A DNA stretch of 64,000 nt from Prochlorococcus sp. AG-409-J19 (GTDB lineage Bacteria > Cyanobacteriota > Cyanobacteriia > PCC-6307 > Cyanobiaceae): NCBI GenBank assembly GCA_003215635.1, contig QCKC01000003.1:1-64000 (forward strand), in the 5' to 3' direction. A program made the position numbers and the translations under genes. The notes below the pieces were generated by a model, which was given only the letters and a program-made list of their open reading frames with translations, was not told the origin of the DNA and made no database searches. Positions 28,422 to 37,786 of this stretch are shown here, one piece after another (within the stretch, counting starts at the first letter, position 1; every line of letters begins with the position of its first letter).

Positions 28422-29288
28422 TCAACTTTTCTCGGCCGTTTTTGAAGGGTATAACTCATTAAAAAATTCTCCAAGACCAATGGTTATGGTTCTTAAGGCA
28501 TTCATTAATGTCTTATCATTAATTGCATTTTCTAGTTCTTCTCCAAAGCTCTCAGCCTTATCTGATAGCGCACTAGTCTTACTGGTAATGTTTTTTAAGT
28601 CTTGGAGAGTATTTGGATTATCCAATGATCCGAGAATATTATTGATATGAGAAGTTGCTTTATTCAGATTTGTGATTATAGGCTCTGCTCTAATGAGCTC
28701 AGACTTGAATTGATTTATTAGTTCATCTAAGTTCTTTTGAGTTTGATCAAATTGCTTTGTTGAATCAACTAGATTTGAGACAACTTTGTCTTTTTCTGAC
28801 TGTCTAAGTAGTCTTTCTAATGCTTCTGTCATTGTAGAAATATTTGCCAGTGGTTCACCTGGAATACTTGCTCCATCGCAAAGAATTTCTTTAGTAGGAC
28901 AAGAAGGATGATAAGGGAAAACCGTAACATTTTTACTTGCTTCTCCTTGGCTTATGAGAGAAACTTGGACGTCTCCTCCTAGGAGAGAGCTATTAGTTAT
29001 TCTGGCAAAAACTGGCAGCGGTAATCGAAGGTTGTGATTGTCTATTTCAAGTATTGCTTCTACAGATTGAGGACTTACTTTGATTTCTCCAACGGAGCCA
29101 ACAAGAATTCCTCTGTAGGTTACGGGTGAGCGCTCGGCTAATCCACTTGCATCAGAGAAATAAGCATTGATTCTCCATGTGGTTGAACCAATGCGAATTC
29201 CTCTAAGCCAAAGAAGACTTCCGCTAAAAGCGACTAATGCTCCAATTAGCGAAAAGCCGACAATTGCATCTCTAACACTTCTCCGCAT
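28422..29288 (-). CDS. MlaD/Mce-family lipid transporter substrate-binding protein
   Basis: A 288-residue protein with one N-terminal membrane anchor (about residues 8-30) and an MCE domain (FSDASGLAERSPVTYRGILVGSVGEIKVSPQ). A periplasmic Gln/Asn-rich helical C-terminal part contains long coiled segments (about 180-280). It is the orthologue type of Mla/TGD2 proteins that pass phospholipids between membranes. The MCE domain lacks any extra repeats. The ATP-binding partner gene lies directly upstream, 5 bp apart. The permease (MlaE/TGD1) is not next to it. Confidence 0.88.
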   Translation of the reverse strand: MRRSVRDAIVGFSLIGALVAFSGSLLWLRGIRIGSTTWRINAYFSDASGLAERSPVTYRGILVGSVGEIKVSPQSVEAILEIDNHNLRLPLPVFARITNSSLLGGDVQVSLISQGEASKNVTVFPYHPSCPTKEILCDGASIPGEPLANISTMTEALERLLRQSEKDKVVSNLVDSTKQFDQTQKNLDELINQFKSELIRAEPIITNLNKATSHINNILGSLDNPNTLQDLKNITSKTSALSDKAESFGEELENAINDKTLMNALRTITIGLGEFFNELYPSKTAEKS

Positions 29289-29293
29289 GGAAA

Positions 29294-30067
29294 TTAATGC
29301 TCTGAAGGTTGCATTGGCCCTTGAAGACTACCTGTTCTGAACTGAGAAATAAATGGGTTTTGAGTTTTTTTGAATTCTTCTATTGTTCCATCCCATTGAA
29401 ATTTTCCTCCATAAAGCATTAAGACTCGGGAAGCTGAACGCTCAATGGTACTTTTTACATGACTAACTACAATTGAACAGCCCTTCGCAACTGTTGTTGT
29501 TTTTGTAATTAGATCTTCAATTCTTGTACATGCAACGGGATCTAAACCAGCTGTTGGTTCATCAAAAAGAAGCAAGGGCATGTTTTGCTCATCTTGATTT
29601 GAATCATTTATTAAAGCTCTTGCAAAGCTAACTCTTTTTTGCATACCTCCACTTAATTGACCTGGATATTTGTTGGCGACGTCGTACAAACCCACTTGGG
29701 AGAGTGAGTACATAACACGATCATGAATTTCTTTTGGCTGAAATCGACCAGTTCTTTTTAGAAGGAAACCAACATTTTCCTCAACTGTTAAGGAACCAAG
29801 CAAAGCTGGGTTTTGAAAGACGAGACGAACGTCAGGGGGATTGCTTTGATCAAGACGAAGGTAATATTGTGAGTAGCCAAATAATTGGAGGGATCCACTT
29901 GTAGGCATTAGCAATCCAGCTATGAGCCTTAGAATTGTTGATTTACCGCAACCTGAAGGACCAATAATCGCTATTCTTTCTCCAGGGTGCATTGTCAGAC
30001 TGATATTTTTTAGAACGGCTAGATTGCCCCACTGCATTGTGAGATTTTTTATCTCGACCACAGCCAT
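29294..30067 (-). CDS. ABC transporter ATP-binding protein, MlaF/TGD3-like
   Basis: A 257-residue ATPase. Walker A is GPSGCGKST, the ABC signature LSGGMQKRVSFARAL and Walker B LLLFDEPTAGLDP, with the H-loop in VSHVKSTI. The GGMQKR form of the signature and the adjacent MCE protein place it with lipid-transport (Mla/TGD) systems. Start at 30067 (MAVVEIKNLT); a second ATG ten codons upstream (30097) is possible. It is divergent from yvcK. Confidence 0.9.
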   Translation of the reverse strand: MAVVEIKNLTMQWGNLAVLKNISLTMHPGERIAIIGPSGCGKSTILRLIAGLLMPTSGSLQLFGYSQYYLRLDQSNPPDVRLVFQNPALLGSLTVEENVGFLLKRTGRFQPKEIHDRVMYSLSQVGLYDVANKYPGQLSGGMQKRVSFARALINDSNQDEQNMPLLLFDEPTAGLDPVACTRIEDLITKTTTVAKGCSIVVSHVKSTIERSASRVLMLYGGKFQWDGTIEEFKKTQNPFISQFRTGSLQGPMQPSEH

Positions 30068-30208
30068 GGATTGGACCACTAGTTCTAAAAGTTTCATACC
30101 AGGTCATCATGCCTGGGATGTTCAACTAAGGAAGTTTCTTTAGAGTTTTACCAAATTATTCAAAAAGAGATTGCCCCCCCCCAGTTGTCTTATCCAAACC
30201 TCCCTTCC

Positions 30209-31606
30209 ATGAAAAGTCGCCAAAGCGGGCGCCTTAAGACGATTAGGCGAAAGAGAGTTTTTCGGGGGCAAAAAGAGGCGGATTTTGTAATTCGCTCACG
30301 TAGAGCCGTTAGTTGGTTGCTCCCAGGGTTGGTGGTTAAACGCTGGATGCTCACTTCTGGATTAGGTCTCCTGCTGGCATTGCTTGGTGCATGTATTTGG
30401 GCAGACCTAAGGCCAATTTATTGGATGATCGAAACTCTTATATGGATTTTAGGTGCTATTACTACATTCCTTCCACGTAGTGCAACTGGGCCTATTGTTT
30501 TTATTTTTGGGGCGAGTCTTCTAATATGGGGTCAAAGTAGAAGTTTTGGTTCTATTCAGCAAGCCTTAGCTCCTCAAAAAGATACTTTTCTTGTGGATGC
30601 GCTTAGAGCAAAAAGTAAGTTAAATAGAGGACCTAATATTGTTGCAATTGGAGGTGGAACTGGTTTATCCACATTGCTAACAGGCTTGAAAAGGTACAGC
30701 AGTCACATCACTGCAATAGTTACTGTTGCAGATGATGGAGGCAGTAGTGGAGTATTGAGACGAGAGCTTGGAGTTCAGCCTCCTGGAGACATTCGAAATT
30801 GTATTGCTGCCCTTTCAACTGAGCAGTCACTTTTAACTAGACTCTTTCAATATCGATTTTCAGCTGGGGGAGGGTTAGAAGGGCATAGTTTTGGAAATCT
30901 TTTCCTTTCTGCTCTTACAGCTATTACGGGAAATATGGAGACTGCTATAACTGCTTCCAGCAGAGTCCTTGCAGTTCAAGGTCAGGTTGTCCCGGCTACC
31001 AATGTAGATGTGAGATTGTGGGCTGAATTAGAGAATGGTCAGCGTATAGAAGGCGAGTCAGCTATTGGTCGTGCCCAAAGTCCAATAGTCCGTATGGGAT
31101 GTCTGCCTGTTCATCCTCCTGCGTTGCCTAGTGCATTAGAAGCGATTGCCAATGCTGAATTAATTGTCCTTGGCCCAGGTAGTTTATATACTTCCCTTTT
31201 GCCCAATTTATTGGTGCCAGAATTAGTTGAGGCTATTCAAAGAAGTAGAGCTCCTAAATTATATATATGTAATTTGATGACTCAGCCTGGAGAAACGGAT
31301 GATCTTGATGTGTCAGGACATGTTCGTGCAATAGAAGCACAATTAGCAAGTTTGGGTATAGGAAAACGTCTTTTCAATGCTGTTTTAGCTCAAGATGATA
31401 TACCTGAATCTCCTCTGCTTGATTATTATCGGGAAAGAGGAGCTCAACCTGTTAAATGTGATCAGAAAACTCTTAATTCTAAGGGATATGAAGTAATACA
31501 AGCGCCTTTACAAGGGGCTTTGCCAACAGCAACTCTTAGACATGATCCACGAAGACTTGCATTGGCTGTAATGCGATATTACAGAAATCATAAAAAGGAA
31601 ATCTAA
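30209..31606 (+). CDS. yvcK: YvcK/CofD-like family protein (gluconeogenesis-factor type)
   Basis: A 465-residue protein. A basic N-terminus (residues 1-40) and two hydrophobic helices (about 50-75 and 85-120) precede the cytoplasmic YvcK domain. This starts with [19 protein letters not shown] and contains [27 protein letters not shown]. These are the nucleotide-sugar-binding motifs of the family. In Bacillus YvcK is needed for growth on gluconeogenic carbon and for cell shape, and it binds UDP-sugars. The membrane-anchored N-terminus is unlike Bacillus YvcK and is seen in cyanobacteria. It overlaps ndhJ by 4 bp at the stops, tail to tail. Confidence 0.9.
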   Translation: MKSRQSGRLKTIRRKRVFRGQKEADFVIRSRRAVSWLLPGLVVKRWMLTSGLGLLLALLGACIWADLRPIYWMIETLIWILGAITTFLPRSATGPIVFIFGASLLIWGQSRSFGSIQQALAPQKDTFLVDALRAKSKLNRGPNIVAIGGGTGLSTLLTGLKRYSSHITAIVTVADDGGSSGVLRRELGVQPPGDIRNCIAALSTEQSLLTRLFQYRFSAGGGLEGHSFGNLFLSALTAITGNMETAITASSRVLAVQGQVVPATNVDVRLWAELENGQRIEGESAIGRAQSPIVRMGCLPVHPPALPSALEAIANAELIVLGPGSLYTSLLPNLLVPELVEAIQRSRAPKLYICNLMTQPGETDDLDVSGHVRAIEAQLASLGIGKRLFNAVLAQDDIPESPLLDYYRERGAQPVKCDQKTLNSKGYEVIQAPLQGALPTATLRHDPRRLALAVMRYYRNHKKEI

Positions 31607-32154
31607 TAAGCATCTTGCATTTCATAAAAATCAGGCTGAATATAATCTTTTCTAAGGGGCCATCCTTTCCAGTCTTCTGGCATTAATAGTCGCTTGGGGT
31701 GAGGGTGGCCTTCAAAGTAGATGCCAAACATGTCGTAGGTTTCTCTTTCTTGCCAATCAGCTCCTCGGAAAATTTTGTATAAGCTTGGAAGCTTTGGGGT
31801 GTCTTTTCGATTTAGAAAAACTTTCAGACGAACTTCTTTTAATTCACATTTTTCATGGGATGAATCTGCATGATTTTTTACTATCTCATTCATTGAAATA
31901 AGATGATAAAAAGATACGAGATTTTTACCTGGTCCTTCATCATATCCACCTTGACATTGCAAGTAGTCAAAACCTTTCTCTTTTAATAAGGATACGATTG
32001 CAATTAGGTCGTTAGGTGCGACTTCGATTGTCTCTACATTTAGGTGATCTGGTTCAAGGGAATTGTTAGCCAATCCTTGTTCACTTAACCAAATGCTTAT
32101 AGGACCTGGGTTTTTGATTTCAGATGAATCGTTTGTTGTAGGATTTTCGCTCAT
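31603..32154 (-). CDS. ndhJ: NAD(P)H-quinone oxidoreductase subunit J
   Basis: A peripheral-arm subunit of the photosynthetic NDH-1 complex, which takes electrons from ferredoxin for cyclic flow and respiration. The 183-residue protein contains the complex I 30-kDa signature [35 protein letters not shown]. Its ATG overlaps the TGA of ndhK (ATGA), so it is translated from the same message. Confidence 0.96.
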   Translation of the reverse strand: MSENPTTNDSSEIKNPGPISIWLSEQGLANNSLEPDHLNVETIEVAPNDLIAIVSLLKEKGFDYLQCQGGYDEGPGKNLVSFYHLISMNEIVKNHADSSHEKCELKEVRLKVFLNRKDTPKLPSLYKIFRGADWQERETYDMFGIYFEGHPHPKRLLMPEDWKGWPLRKDYIQPDFYEMQDAY

Positions 32155-32900
32155 TGCATTGGTTGTTGTGATTCGGATATCTTTGTAGTGTTATTTATAG
32201 TTTTTTCAGGTTGAAAAGAATTTTCTAAGCTTGGTGATAGGGCCTCTCTTTGTGTATTTGCATTCAAATACTCTCCAGTAATTGCTGGCTCAATTCGCTT
32301 CATTTGATGTTTGACTGTTAGGTATCTATGGGTTTGTTTGTATTTGGATCTTTCTGCGATCGATTCGTTGCCAACTTTTTTTCTCAATTTGATTACAGCA
32401 TCAAAAATTGCTTCAGGCCTTGGAGGACAACCGGGTAAATAAAGGTCGATAGGAATTAATTTATCAACGCCACGAACAGCAGTGGTTGAATCCGCACTGA
32501 ACATCCCTCCAGTAATTGTGCACGCCCCCATTGCAATTACATATTTCGGCTCGGGCATTTGTTCATAAAGTCTTACCAGTGCTGGAGCCATTTTCATCGT
32601 CACTGTTCCAGCGACTATTAAAAGGTCAGCCTGTCTAGGAGAACTTCTTGGAACCAATCCAAATCGATCAAAATCAAATCTGGATCCAATAAGTGCAGCA
32701 AACTCTATAAAGCAACAAGCTGTCCCATATAAGAGAGGCCACAAGCTGCTTAAACGTGCCCAATTATGAAGATCATCCAGACTGGTGAGAATAATGTTCT
32801 CACTAAGTTCATTGGTAACTTTGGGGGGAGCGATAGGTCCGCAAGTTGAATCGCGTAGGGCTCGAGCAGTAAGAGCTGAGGGATTGGAAGAATCTTTCAT
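32151..32900 (-). CDS. ndhK: NAD(P)H-quinone oxidoreductase subunit K
   Basis: It carries the terminal N2 4Fe-4S cluster of NDH-1. The four cluster cysteines are visible: C62 and C63 in [11 protein letters not shown], one in MGACTITGG and one in [10 protein letters not shown]. The 249 residues include a C-terminal extension (after about residue 180), normal for cyanobacterial NdhK. I chose ATG 32900 ([10 protein letters not shown]) because it begins just past the ndhC stop (4 bp gap). An upstream start at 32939 would overlap ndhC for no gain. Confidence 0.95.
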   Translation of the reverse strand: MKDSSNPSALTARALRDSTCGPIAPPKVTNELSENIILTSLDDLHNWARLSSLWPLLYGTACCFIEFAALIGSRFDFDRFGLVPRSSPRQADLLIVAGTVTMKMAPALVRLYEQMPEPKYVIAMGACTITGGMFSADSTTAVRGVDKLIPIDLYLPGCPPRPEAIFDAVIKLRKKVGNESIAERSKYKQTHRYLTVKHQMKRIEPAITGEYLNANTQREALSPSLENSFQPEKTINNTTKISESQQPMQ

Positions 32901-32904
32901 TTGT

Positions 32905-33267
32905 TTAGCTCCATTCGAGGGCTCCCTTTCTCCATGCATATGCCAGTGCCACTATCAAGATAGAAATAAAAACGAGTGCTTCTATAAATGCCAAGAGTCC
33001 AAGACGATGGAAAGCCACGGCCCAAGGATATAAAAAGACAGTCTCTACATCAAATATTACAAAAACCAATGCAAACATGTAGTAACGAATATTGAATTGA
33101 ATCCATGCACCACCAATGGGTTCCATTCCGGATTCATATGTAATTTGCCTTTCCCCAGCTCTACTAGTTGGTGATATCAGCTTGTTCGTGACTAAAGCAA
33201 GTACAGGAACTGCTGCTGCAATTAGTAAGAAACCTAGGAAAGCGTCATACCCAGGGAGGGAAAACAT
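32905..33267 (-). CDS. ndhC: NAD(P)H-quinone oxidoreductase subunit 3
   Basis: A 120-residue membrane subunit of NDH-1 near the quinone site, with three transmembrane helices. Conserved segments are [18 protein letters not shown], the loop [18 protein letters not shown] and [15 protein letters not shown]. The order ndhC-ndhK-ndhJ on one strand is the standard cyanobacterial and plastid arrangement. The ATG at 33267 is supported by the usual MFSL start; a longer frame upstream is not family-like. Confidence 0.96.
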   Translation of the reverse strand: MFSLPGYDAFLGFLLIAAAVPVLALVTNKLISPTSRAGERQITYESGMEPIGGAWIQFNIRYYMFALVFVIFDVETVFLYPWAVAFHRLGLLAFIEALVFISILIVALAYAWRKGALEWS

Positions 33268-33332
33268 GAGCAATTTAGATCTAATTACTAGTTTGCCACC
33301 CACTGACAAGCCCAAACCTCGATAGAGTTGAT

Positions 33333-33779
33333 ATGCATATGAGAGTTGCGGTGAACGAAGAGAATCAAACGACTCATGGGATACCTGAGGATAGTGCCAT
33401 TGATTCCATTAATTCAAATGGGACAAAGGCTACTGATCAAAAGGATTTAGAGGGGTTTCAAGATCGCAGTACCCACCGGTTTGAATGTATTGGATGCGGT
33501 TATGTTTATGACCCTATCGAAGGGGTGAAGAAACTAGGTATCCTTAGTGGAACTACATTTGATGAACTTGATCCTTTAGTTTTTCGATGTCCTGTATGTC
33601 GAGCAAGAACTGAGGCTTTTCGAGACATTGGCCCCCGTGATAAACCCAGTGGCTTTGAAGAAAATTTCAACTATGGCTTCGGAGTCAACCGTCTTACCCC
33701 AGGGCAGAAGAATGTCTTAATTTTTGGTGGCTTAGCATTTGCGGTCGCTTGTTTCTTATCCCTTTATTCCTTGCATTAA
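33333..33779 (+). CDS. rub: membrane-anchored rubredoxin
   Basis: A 148-residue RubA-type protein. A variable acidic N-terminus (1-45) precedes the rubredoxin domain, whose four iron ligands C52, C55, C86 and C89 lie in two C-x2-C knuckles ([11 protein letters not shown] and FRCPVCRAR). A hydrophobic anchor at the C-terminus (about 126-146) fixes it to the thylakoid. RubA is required for assembly of photosystem complexes in cyanobacteria and is the first gene of the rub-ycf48-psbEFLJ operon. ATGs at 33333 and 33339 are both possible starts. The 3' end overlaps the ORF upstream of ycf48 but ends 14 bp before the ycf48 ATG. Confidence 0.94.
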   Translation: MHMRVAVNEENQTTHGIPEDSAIDSINSNGTKATDQKDLEGFQDRSTHRFECIGCGYVYDPIEGVKKLGILSGTTFDELDPLVFRCPVCRARTEAFRDIGPRDKPSGFEENFNYGFGVNRLTPGQKNVLIFGGLAFAVACFLSLYSLH

Positions 33780-33793
33780 TTCATTTTAAATTC

Positions 33794-34801
33794 ATGAATA
33801 ACCTTTTAAAGTCGTTTTTCAATTTACTTTTAGTCTTTTCAATTGGAGTTGGTCTCAGTGGATGTGTTTCCACAAGATTGCCAATTGCGGCTAATAGCCC
33901 TTGGCAAGCAGCTAACTTAGAAACAGATGCTAATCCTTTAGATATAAGTTTTACTGATGAAAAACACGGTTTTTTAGTTGGTACCAACCGTTTGATTCTT
34001 GAAACAAATGACGGTGGCATTAGTTGGGAGAAACGGAGTCTTGCACTACCTTCTGAAGAAAATTTCCGTCTTATCAGTATCGATTTTGAAGGGGATGAGG
34101 GTTGGATCGCAGGACAACCTAGTTTAGTTATGCATACCACTGATGGAGGGAAAAATTGGAATCGGTTGGTCTTAGGGAGCAAATTGCCTGGTGATCCTTA
34201 TTTAGTAACAACGCTTGGCCCAGAAACTGTTGAGCTCGCTACGACAGCGGGAGCTGTATATCTAACTGAAGATGGAGGTAATAATTGGGAAGGTAAAGTC
34301 AGTGACGCCTCTGGTGGAGTCAGAGATCTTCGACGTGGTGAAGACGGTGAATATGTCAGTGTTAGCAGCCTTGGTAATTTCTTTGCGACACTTGATCCAT
34401 CGAATGAGGTTTGGCAGCCTCATCAGAGAACTAGCAGCAAAAGAGTTCAAAGTTTAGGGTTTCAGCCCAATGGAGAGTTGTGGATGCTCTCCAGAGGTGC
34501 TGAGATTCGATTAAATGACGAGCCGGGGAACGTTGATAGTTGGTCCAAACCCATTATTCCAATTACCAATGGGTATAACTACTTAGACATGGCATGGGAT
34601 CCGAATGGTGATATATGGGCAGGCGGAGGTAATGGCACTTTGTTAGTTAGTCATGATGAAGGAGAAAAATGGGAATTAGATCCTGTTGGGGATGAACAAG
34701 CTTCAAATTTCATCAAAATTTTGTTTGACACTACAAAAGGCTCTTCAGTAAAGGGTTTTGTGCTTGGTGAACGTGGACATTTGCTTCGTTGGGTGGGTTG
34801 A
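33794..34801 (+). CDS. ycf48: photosystem II assembly factor Ycf48 (HCF136)
   Basis: A lumenal, lipid-anchored seven-bladed beta-propeller that stabilises D1 during photosystem II assembly. It opens with a signal sequence and lipobox LSGC, with C24 as the lipidated residue. Repeated propeller blades follow with T-x-D-G-G-x-x-W cores ([40 protein letters not shown]), typical of BNR-like repeats. The 335-residue length fits. ATG 33794 puts the signal peptide at the exact N-terminus. It lies between rub and psbE, the standard operon order. Confidence 0.95.
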   Translation: MNNLLKSFFNLLLVFSIGVGLSGCVSTRLPIAANSPWQAANLETDANPLDISFTDEKHGFLVGTNRLILETNDGGISWEKRSLALPSEENFRLISIDFEGDEGWIAGQPSLVMHTTDGGKNWNRLVLGSKLPGDPYLVTTLGPETVELATTAGAVYLTEDGGNNWEGKVSDASGGVRDLRRGEDGEYVSVSSLGNFFATLDPSNEVWQPHQRTSSKRVQSLGFQPNGELWMLSRGAEIRLNDEPGNVDSWSKPIIPITNGYNYLDMAWDPNGDIWAGGGNGTLLVSHDEGEKWELDPVGDEQASNFIKILFDTTKGSSVKGFVLGERGHLLRWVG

Positions 34802-34901
34802 TTTGCCCCCAATGCACAACGCTCTGTAACCATCCAGGCAAAACTTTGCGTTACTTGTAGCCCAAGCTTGATAAGATCCATGGGCTGATACGCGTGAGGC
34901 T

Positions 34902-35150
34902 ATGGCTGCCGGCTCTACCGGAGAACGTCCGTTTTTTGAGATCATTACCAGCATCCGCTACTGGGTTATTCATGCCGTAGCACTTCCAGCGATTTTTGTT
35001 GCTGGATTCTTGTTTGTGTCTACTGGTCTTGCCTATGACACTTTCGGGACTCCACGACCAGATACATACTTTCAGGCTTCTGAAAGTAAAGCTCCAGTTG
35101 TGAGTCAACGCTTCGAATCCAAGTCCCAACTAGATCTGCGTCTGAAATAG
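34902..35150 (+). CDS. psbE: cytochrome b559 alpha subunit PsbE
   Basis: An 82-residue photosystem II core subunit with one membrane helix. H24 in [11 protein letters not shown] is the heme ligand; the second ligand should come from PsbF. The conserved [16 protein letters not shown] and C-terminal [10 protein letters not shown] are present, so the gene is full length. The next gene on this strand is psbL, after only 2 bp, where psbF is expected. Confidence 0.97.
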   Translation: MAAGSTGERPFFEIITSIRYWVIHAVALPAIFVAGFLFVSTGLAYDTFGTPRPDTYFQASESKAPVVSQRFESKSQLDLRLK

Positions 35151-35152
35151 CC

Positions 35153-35272
35153 ATGCAAGTCAATCCAAATCCAAACAATCTCCCAGTTGAATTGAACCGC
35201 ACAAGTCTTTATTTAGGCTTGTTGCTCGTTTTTGTCATGGGAGTGCTGTTCTCTAGCTATTTCTTTAACTGA
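35153..35272 (+). CDS. psbL: photosystem II protein PsbL
   Basis: A 39-residue photosystem II subunit with a single transmembrane helix. It begins [20 protein letters not shown] and ends FSSYFFN, the near-invariant PsbL pattern. PsbL stabilises the dimer and the QA side. The ATG is 2 bp after the psbE stop, so it relies on psbE translation. It is not PsbF: it has no WxxIHALAxP heme-binding motif and no histidine at all. Confidence 0.96.
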   Translation: MQVNPNPNNLPVELNRTSLYLGLLLVFVMGVLFSSYFFN

Positions 35273-35283
35273 GGTTCTAAATC

Positions 35284-35481
35284 ATGTCAAAACCACTTAA
35301 AGGACCTGACGGAAGAGTCGGGGATCGTCTCCCTGACGGAACCCCAGCAGTTTCCTGGGAACGCAGATGGACTGAAGGTGCTCTACCACTCTGGTTGGTT
35401 GCAACAGCTGGTGGAATAGCTGTGTTTTTTGTTTTAGGGGTATTCTTCTATGGCTCCTATACTGGGGTTGGTTCTGCTTGA
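35284..35481 (+). CDS. psbJ: photosystem II protein PsbJ
   Basis: A 65-residue photosystem II subunit, last of the psbE operon. The N-terminal part (residues 1-30: [22 protein letters not shown]) is the extended form seen in picocyanobacteria. The membrane helix with [13 protein letters not shown] and the end [12 protein letters not shown] are typical. It affects electron transfer from QA and assembly. ATG is at 35284, 11 bp after psbL. Confidence 0.96.
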   Translation: MSKPLKGPDGRVGDRLPDGTPAVSWERRWTEGALPLWLVATAGGIAVFFVLGVFFYGSYTGVGSA

Positions 35482-35566
35482 GACATCATGAATCCAAAGT
35501 CACATCTAAGGGATTGATTTGAAAATCCTTATTTCTTAGGTGTATGGATTACCCACTTCTAAATTT

Positions 35567-35600
35567 AAAAAAGGCTATGAATTAATTCATAGCCTTTTTT
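35567..35600. terminator. bidirectional terminator between psbJ and mtnP
   Basis: A 16-bp perfect stem (35567-35582 with 35585-35600) with a two-base loop, flanked by A6 on the left and T6 on the right. It ends the psbE operon on the plus strand and mtnP (stop at 35617) on the minus strand. Confidence 0.9.
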
Positions 35601-35616
35601 AGTGTTTGCCAAACTT

Positions 35617-36519
35617 TTAATTATTCCAATATCGTTCAGTAAATACTCTCAATTTCTCTTGGGTTTTTTGGGGAACTTGGTTCTTTGGTGTCATTAGTCC
35701 ATCTTTTAATGATATATGTGCATTGCTGAATGGTCTTAATTGACCAATTTTATTTGCAGCGGTCGTGATTATCCTATTAGCTAGCTTGGCATTGGTTTGA
35801 AGATTATTAATAATTAGTTCTACCGATACTTCTCCATGTGCTTCTGACCAGCAGTCATAATCGGTGACCATTGAAAGTGAAGAGTAGGCAATTTCTGCTT
35901 CTCTACATAAACGAGCTTCAGTGTGATTGGTCATTCCAATTACGCTACATCCCCAGCTTCTATATAAATTTGATTCTGCTCTTGTCGAAAAGGCTGGGCC
36001 TTCCATGGCTAAATAGATTCCATTTTGATGTAATTGGCGACCCTCTGGCATGAGATTTTCTCCTTCTGTATACAAAATCTTGGAAAGAGTTGGACAAAAT
36101 GGGTCGGCCATCGTTACATGTGCTACTGCCCCATTGTTGAAAAAAGTTAGAGGTCTTTGATGTGTTCTATCGATAAATTGATCAGGCACTACAACGTCTA
36201 ATGGTCTTATTTGCTCTTGTAGTGAACCAACTGCTGAGGCGGAAATGATCCAACGGACCCCTAATGATCGCAATGCCCATATGTTTGCAAGATAGGGAAC
36301 TTCTGTTGGATTAAGAGAGTGATTCCTACCATGACGGGCAAGAAATACAATTTCTATTTCGCCTAGAGTCCCTAGGAAAAATGAGTCTGACGTTTCTCCA
36401 AATGGGGTGTTTATGTGTATTTCTTTTTGTTTTTTTAGACCGGTTAAAGAGTAAACCCCACTACCTCCTAAAACTCCTAATCGAGCATTTTTTAGAAAAT
36501 CAGGAGTTGTTTGATCCAA
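35617..36519 (-). CDS. mtnP: S-methyl-5'-thioadenosine phosphorylase
   Basis: It splits methylthioadenosine, a by-product of spermidine synthesis, into adenine and methylthioribose-1-phosphate. The 300 residues include VLGGSGVYSLTGL at the phosphate site, RHGRNHSLNPTEVPYLANIWAL, and EGPAFSTRAESNLYRSWGCSVIGMTNHTEARL. The start is a TTG at 36519, which gives a normal N-terminus (MDQTTPDFLKNARLGV). The next methionine-salvage gene, mtnA, lies divergently 154 bp away. Confidence 0.94.
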   Translation of the reverse strand: MDQTTPDFLKNARLGVLGGSGVYSLTGLKKQKEIHINTPFGETSDSFFLGTLGEIEIVFLARHGRNHSLNPTEVPYLANIWALRSLGVRWIISASAVGSLQEQIRPLDVVVPDQFIDRTHQRPLTFFNNGAVAHVTMADPFCPTLSKILYTEGENLMPEGRQLHQNGIYLAMEGPAFSTRAESNLYRSWGCSVIGMTNHTEARLCREAEIAYSSLSMVTDYDCWSEAHGEVSVELIINNLQTNAKLANRIITTAANKIGQLRPFSNAHISLKDGLMTPKNQVPQKTQEKLRVFTERYWNN

Positions 36520-36673
36520 TCAGGTTTCTAGCATTAGAACATTAAAGCTACAAAAACCGAGAGTTTGAGTAGATCTATAATTTAGCAAGGTAAATTTAAT
36601 GTATGTATATTTAACTTTTTTTGCTGACTTTCCAGTATTGATTTTAAAAGATGATCGGGAACCCTAATCAGTC

Positions 36674-37786
36674 ATGAATATTGCTAATGAATCATGGAGA
36701 AGTATATGGATTGAGGATGGAGGTAATTCGATTGGAGTAATTGATCAAACTCAGTTGCCGCATGTTTTTAGGACTTGCTCCTTGAGTAATTGCGAGGAAA
36801 TAGTAAATGCGATAACTAAAATGGTTGTTCGTGGCGCTCCTTTGATAGGCGTAGCGGGTGCCTATGGATTGATGTTGGCTCTCAAAGATGATCCAAGTGA
36901 TGAGAATTTGAATCGCTCTTTTGATTATCTCAATTCTGCTAGACCGACAGCGGTTAATTTGGAATGGGCATTAAACAGAATCTTGGGGAAAGTCAAAGAT
37001 ATCGATCCAAAAGATCGAGCTCATGCAGCACAATTAGAAGCTAATTTGATTGCCGAGGAAGATGTCGCTATCTGTGAATCTATTGGAGACAATGGATTGA
37101 ATATTTTAAAGAGACTCGCGAAGAGAAAGTCAATAAGCTTTCCTGGTGAGCCTCTCAATGTATTAACTCATTGCAATGCAGGTTGGTTGGCGACTGTTGA
37201 TTGGGGAACGGCGCTTTCACCTATTTATAAAGCTCATCGAGCAGGAATGAATCTTCATGTTTGGGTAGACGAGACCCGCCCTCGTAATCAAGGCGCGAGC
37301 CTTACGGCTTTTGAATTGGGTTGCGAAGGCATCCCGCATACTGTGATCGCTGATAATGCGGGCGGACATCTGATGCAAAGAAGGTTGGTTGATCTTGTTT
37401 TAGTTGGGTCTGATCGTACGACACGTCGAGGAGATGTATGTAACAAGATTGGGACTTATTTAAAAGCTCTGGCGGCAAGAGAAAATAATGTGCCTTTTTA
37501 TGTTGCGCTTCCATTCTCGACAATTGACTGGTCAATTGAGGACGGTTTAGCAGAGATTCCTATAGAAATTCGTTCGGGGAAGGAGGTTACACATATTCAA
37601 GGTCGAATGGATAGTCATCTAAATGGATCTGCTATTAATTCTATTCAGTTAACACCTAATGGCACAGAAGCTTTTAATCCTGCTTTTGATGTAACTCCAG
37701 CTTCTTTGGTGAGTGCTTTAATAACAGACAGAGGAGTAATTAATCCAAGTTCCTCTGAATTGAATAACCTTTTGATTAAAAGCTAG
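36674..37786 (+). CDS. mtnA: methylthioribose-1-phosphate isomerase
   Basis: It converts methylthioribose-1-phosphate to methylthioribulose-1-phosphate, the step after MtnP. In 370 residues it has VRGAPLIGVAGAYGLML, LNVLTHCNAGWLATVDWGTAL with the catalytic Cys, and VDETRPRNQGASLTAFEL. The order mtnP/mtnA as a divergent pair suggests functional linkage. Later steps (mtnB, mtnC, mtnD) are not in the window. The 3' end overlaps the epimerase stop by 4 bp, convergent. Confidence 0.93.
   Translation: MNIANESWRSIWIEDGGNSIGVIDQTQLPHVFRTCSLSNCEEIVNAITKMVVRGAPLIGVAGAYGLMLALKDDPSDENLNRSFDYLNSARPTAVNLEWALNRILGKVKDIDPKDRAHAAQLEANLIAEEDVAICESIGDNGLNILKRLAKRKSISFPGEPLNVLTHCNAGWLATVDWGTALSPIYKAHRAGMNLHVWVDETRPRNQGASLTAFELGCEGIPHTVIADNAGGHLMQRRLVDLVLVGSDRTTRRGDVCNKIGTYLKALAARENNVPFYVALPFSTIDWSIEDGLAEIPIEIRSGKEVTHIQGRMDSHLNGSAINSIQLTPNGTEAFNPAFDVTPASLVSALITDRGVINPSSSELNNLLIKS

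Noticed and set aside
35153-35272. First reading of the gene after psbE as psbF because of its position
   Set aside because: The translation is clearly PsbL ([17 protein letters not shown]). It has no histidine and no heme-binding motif.
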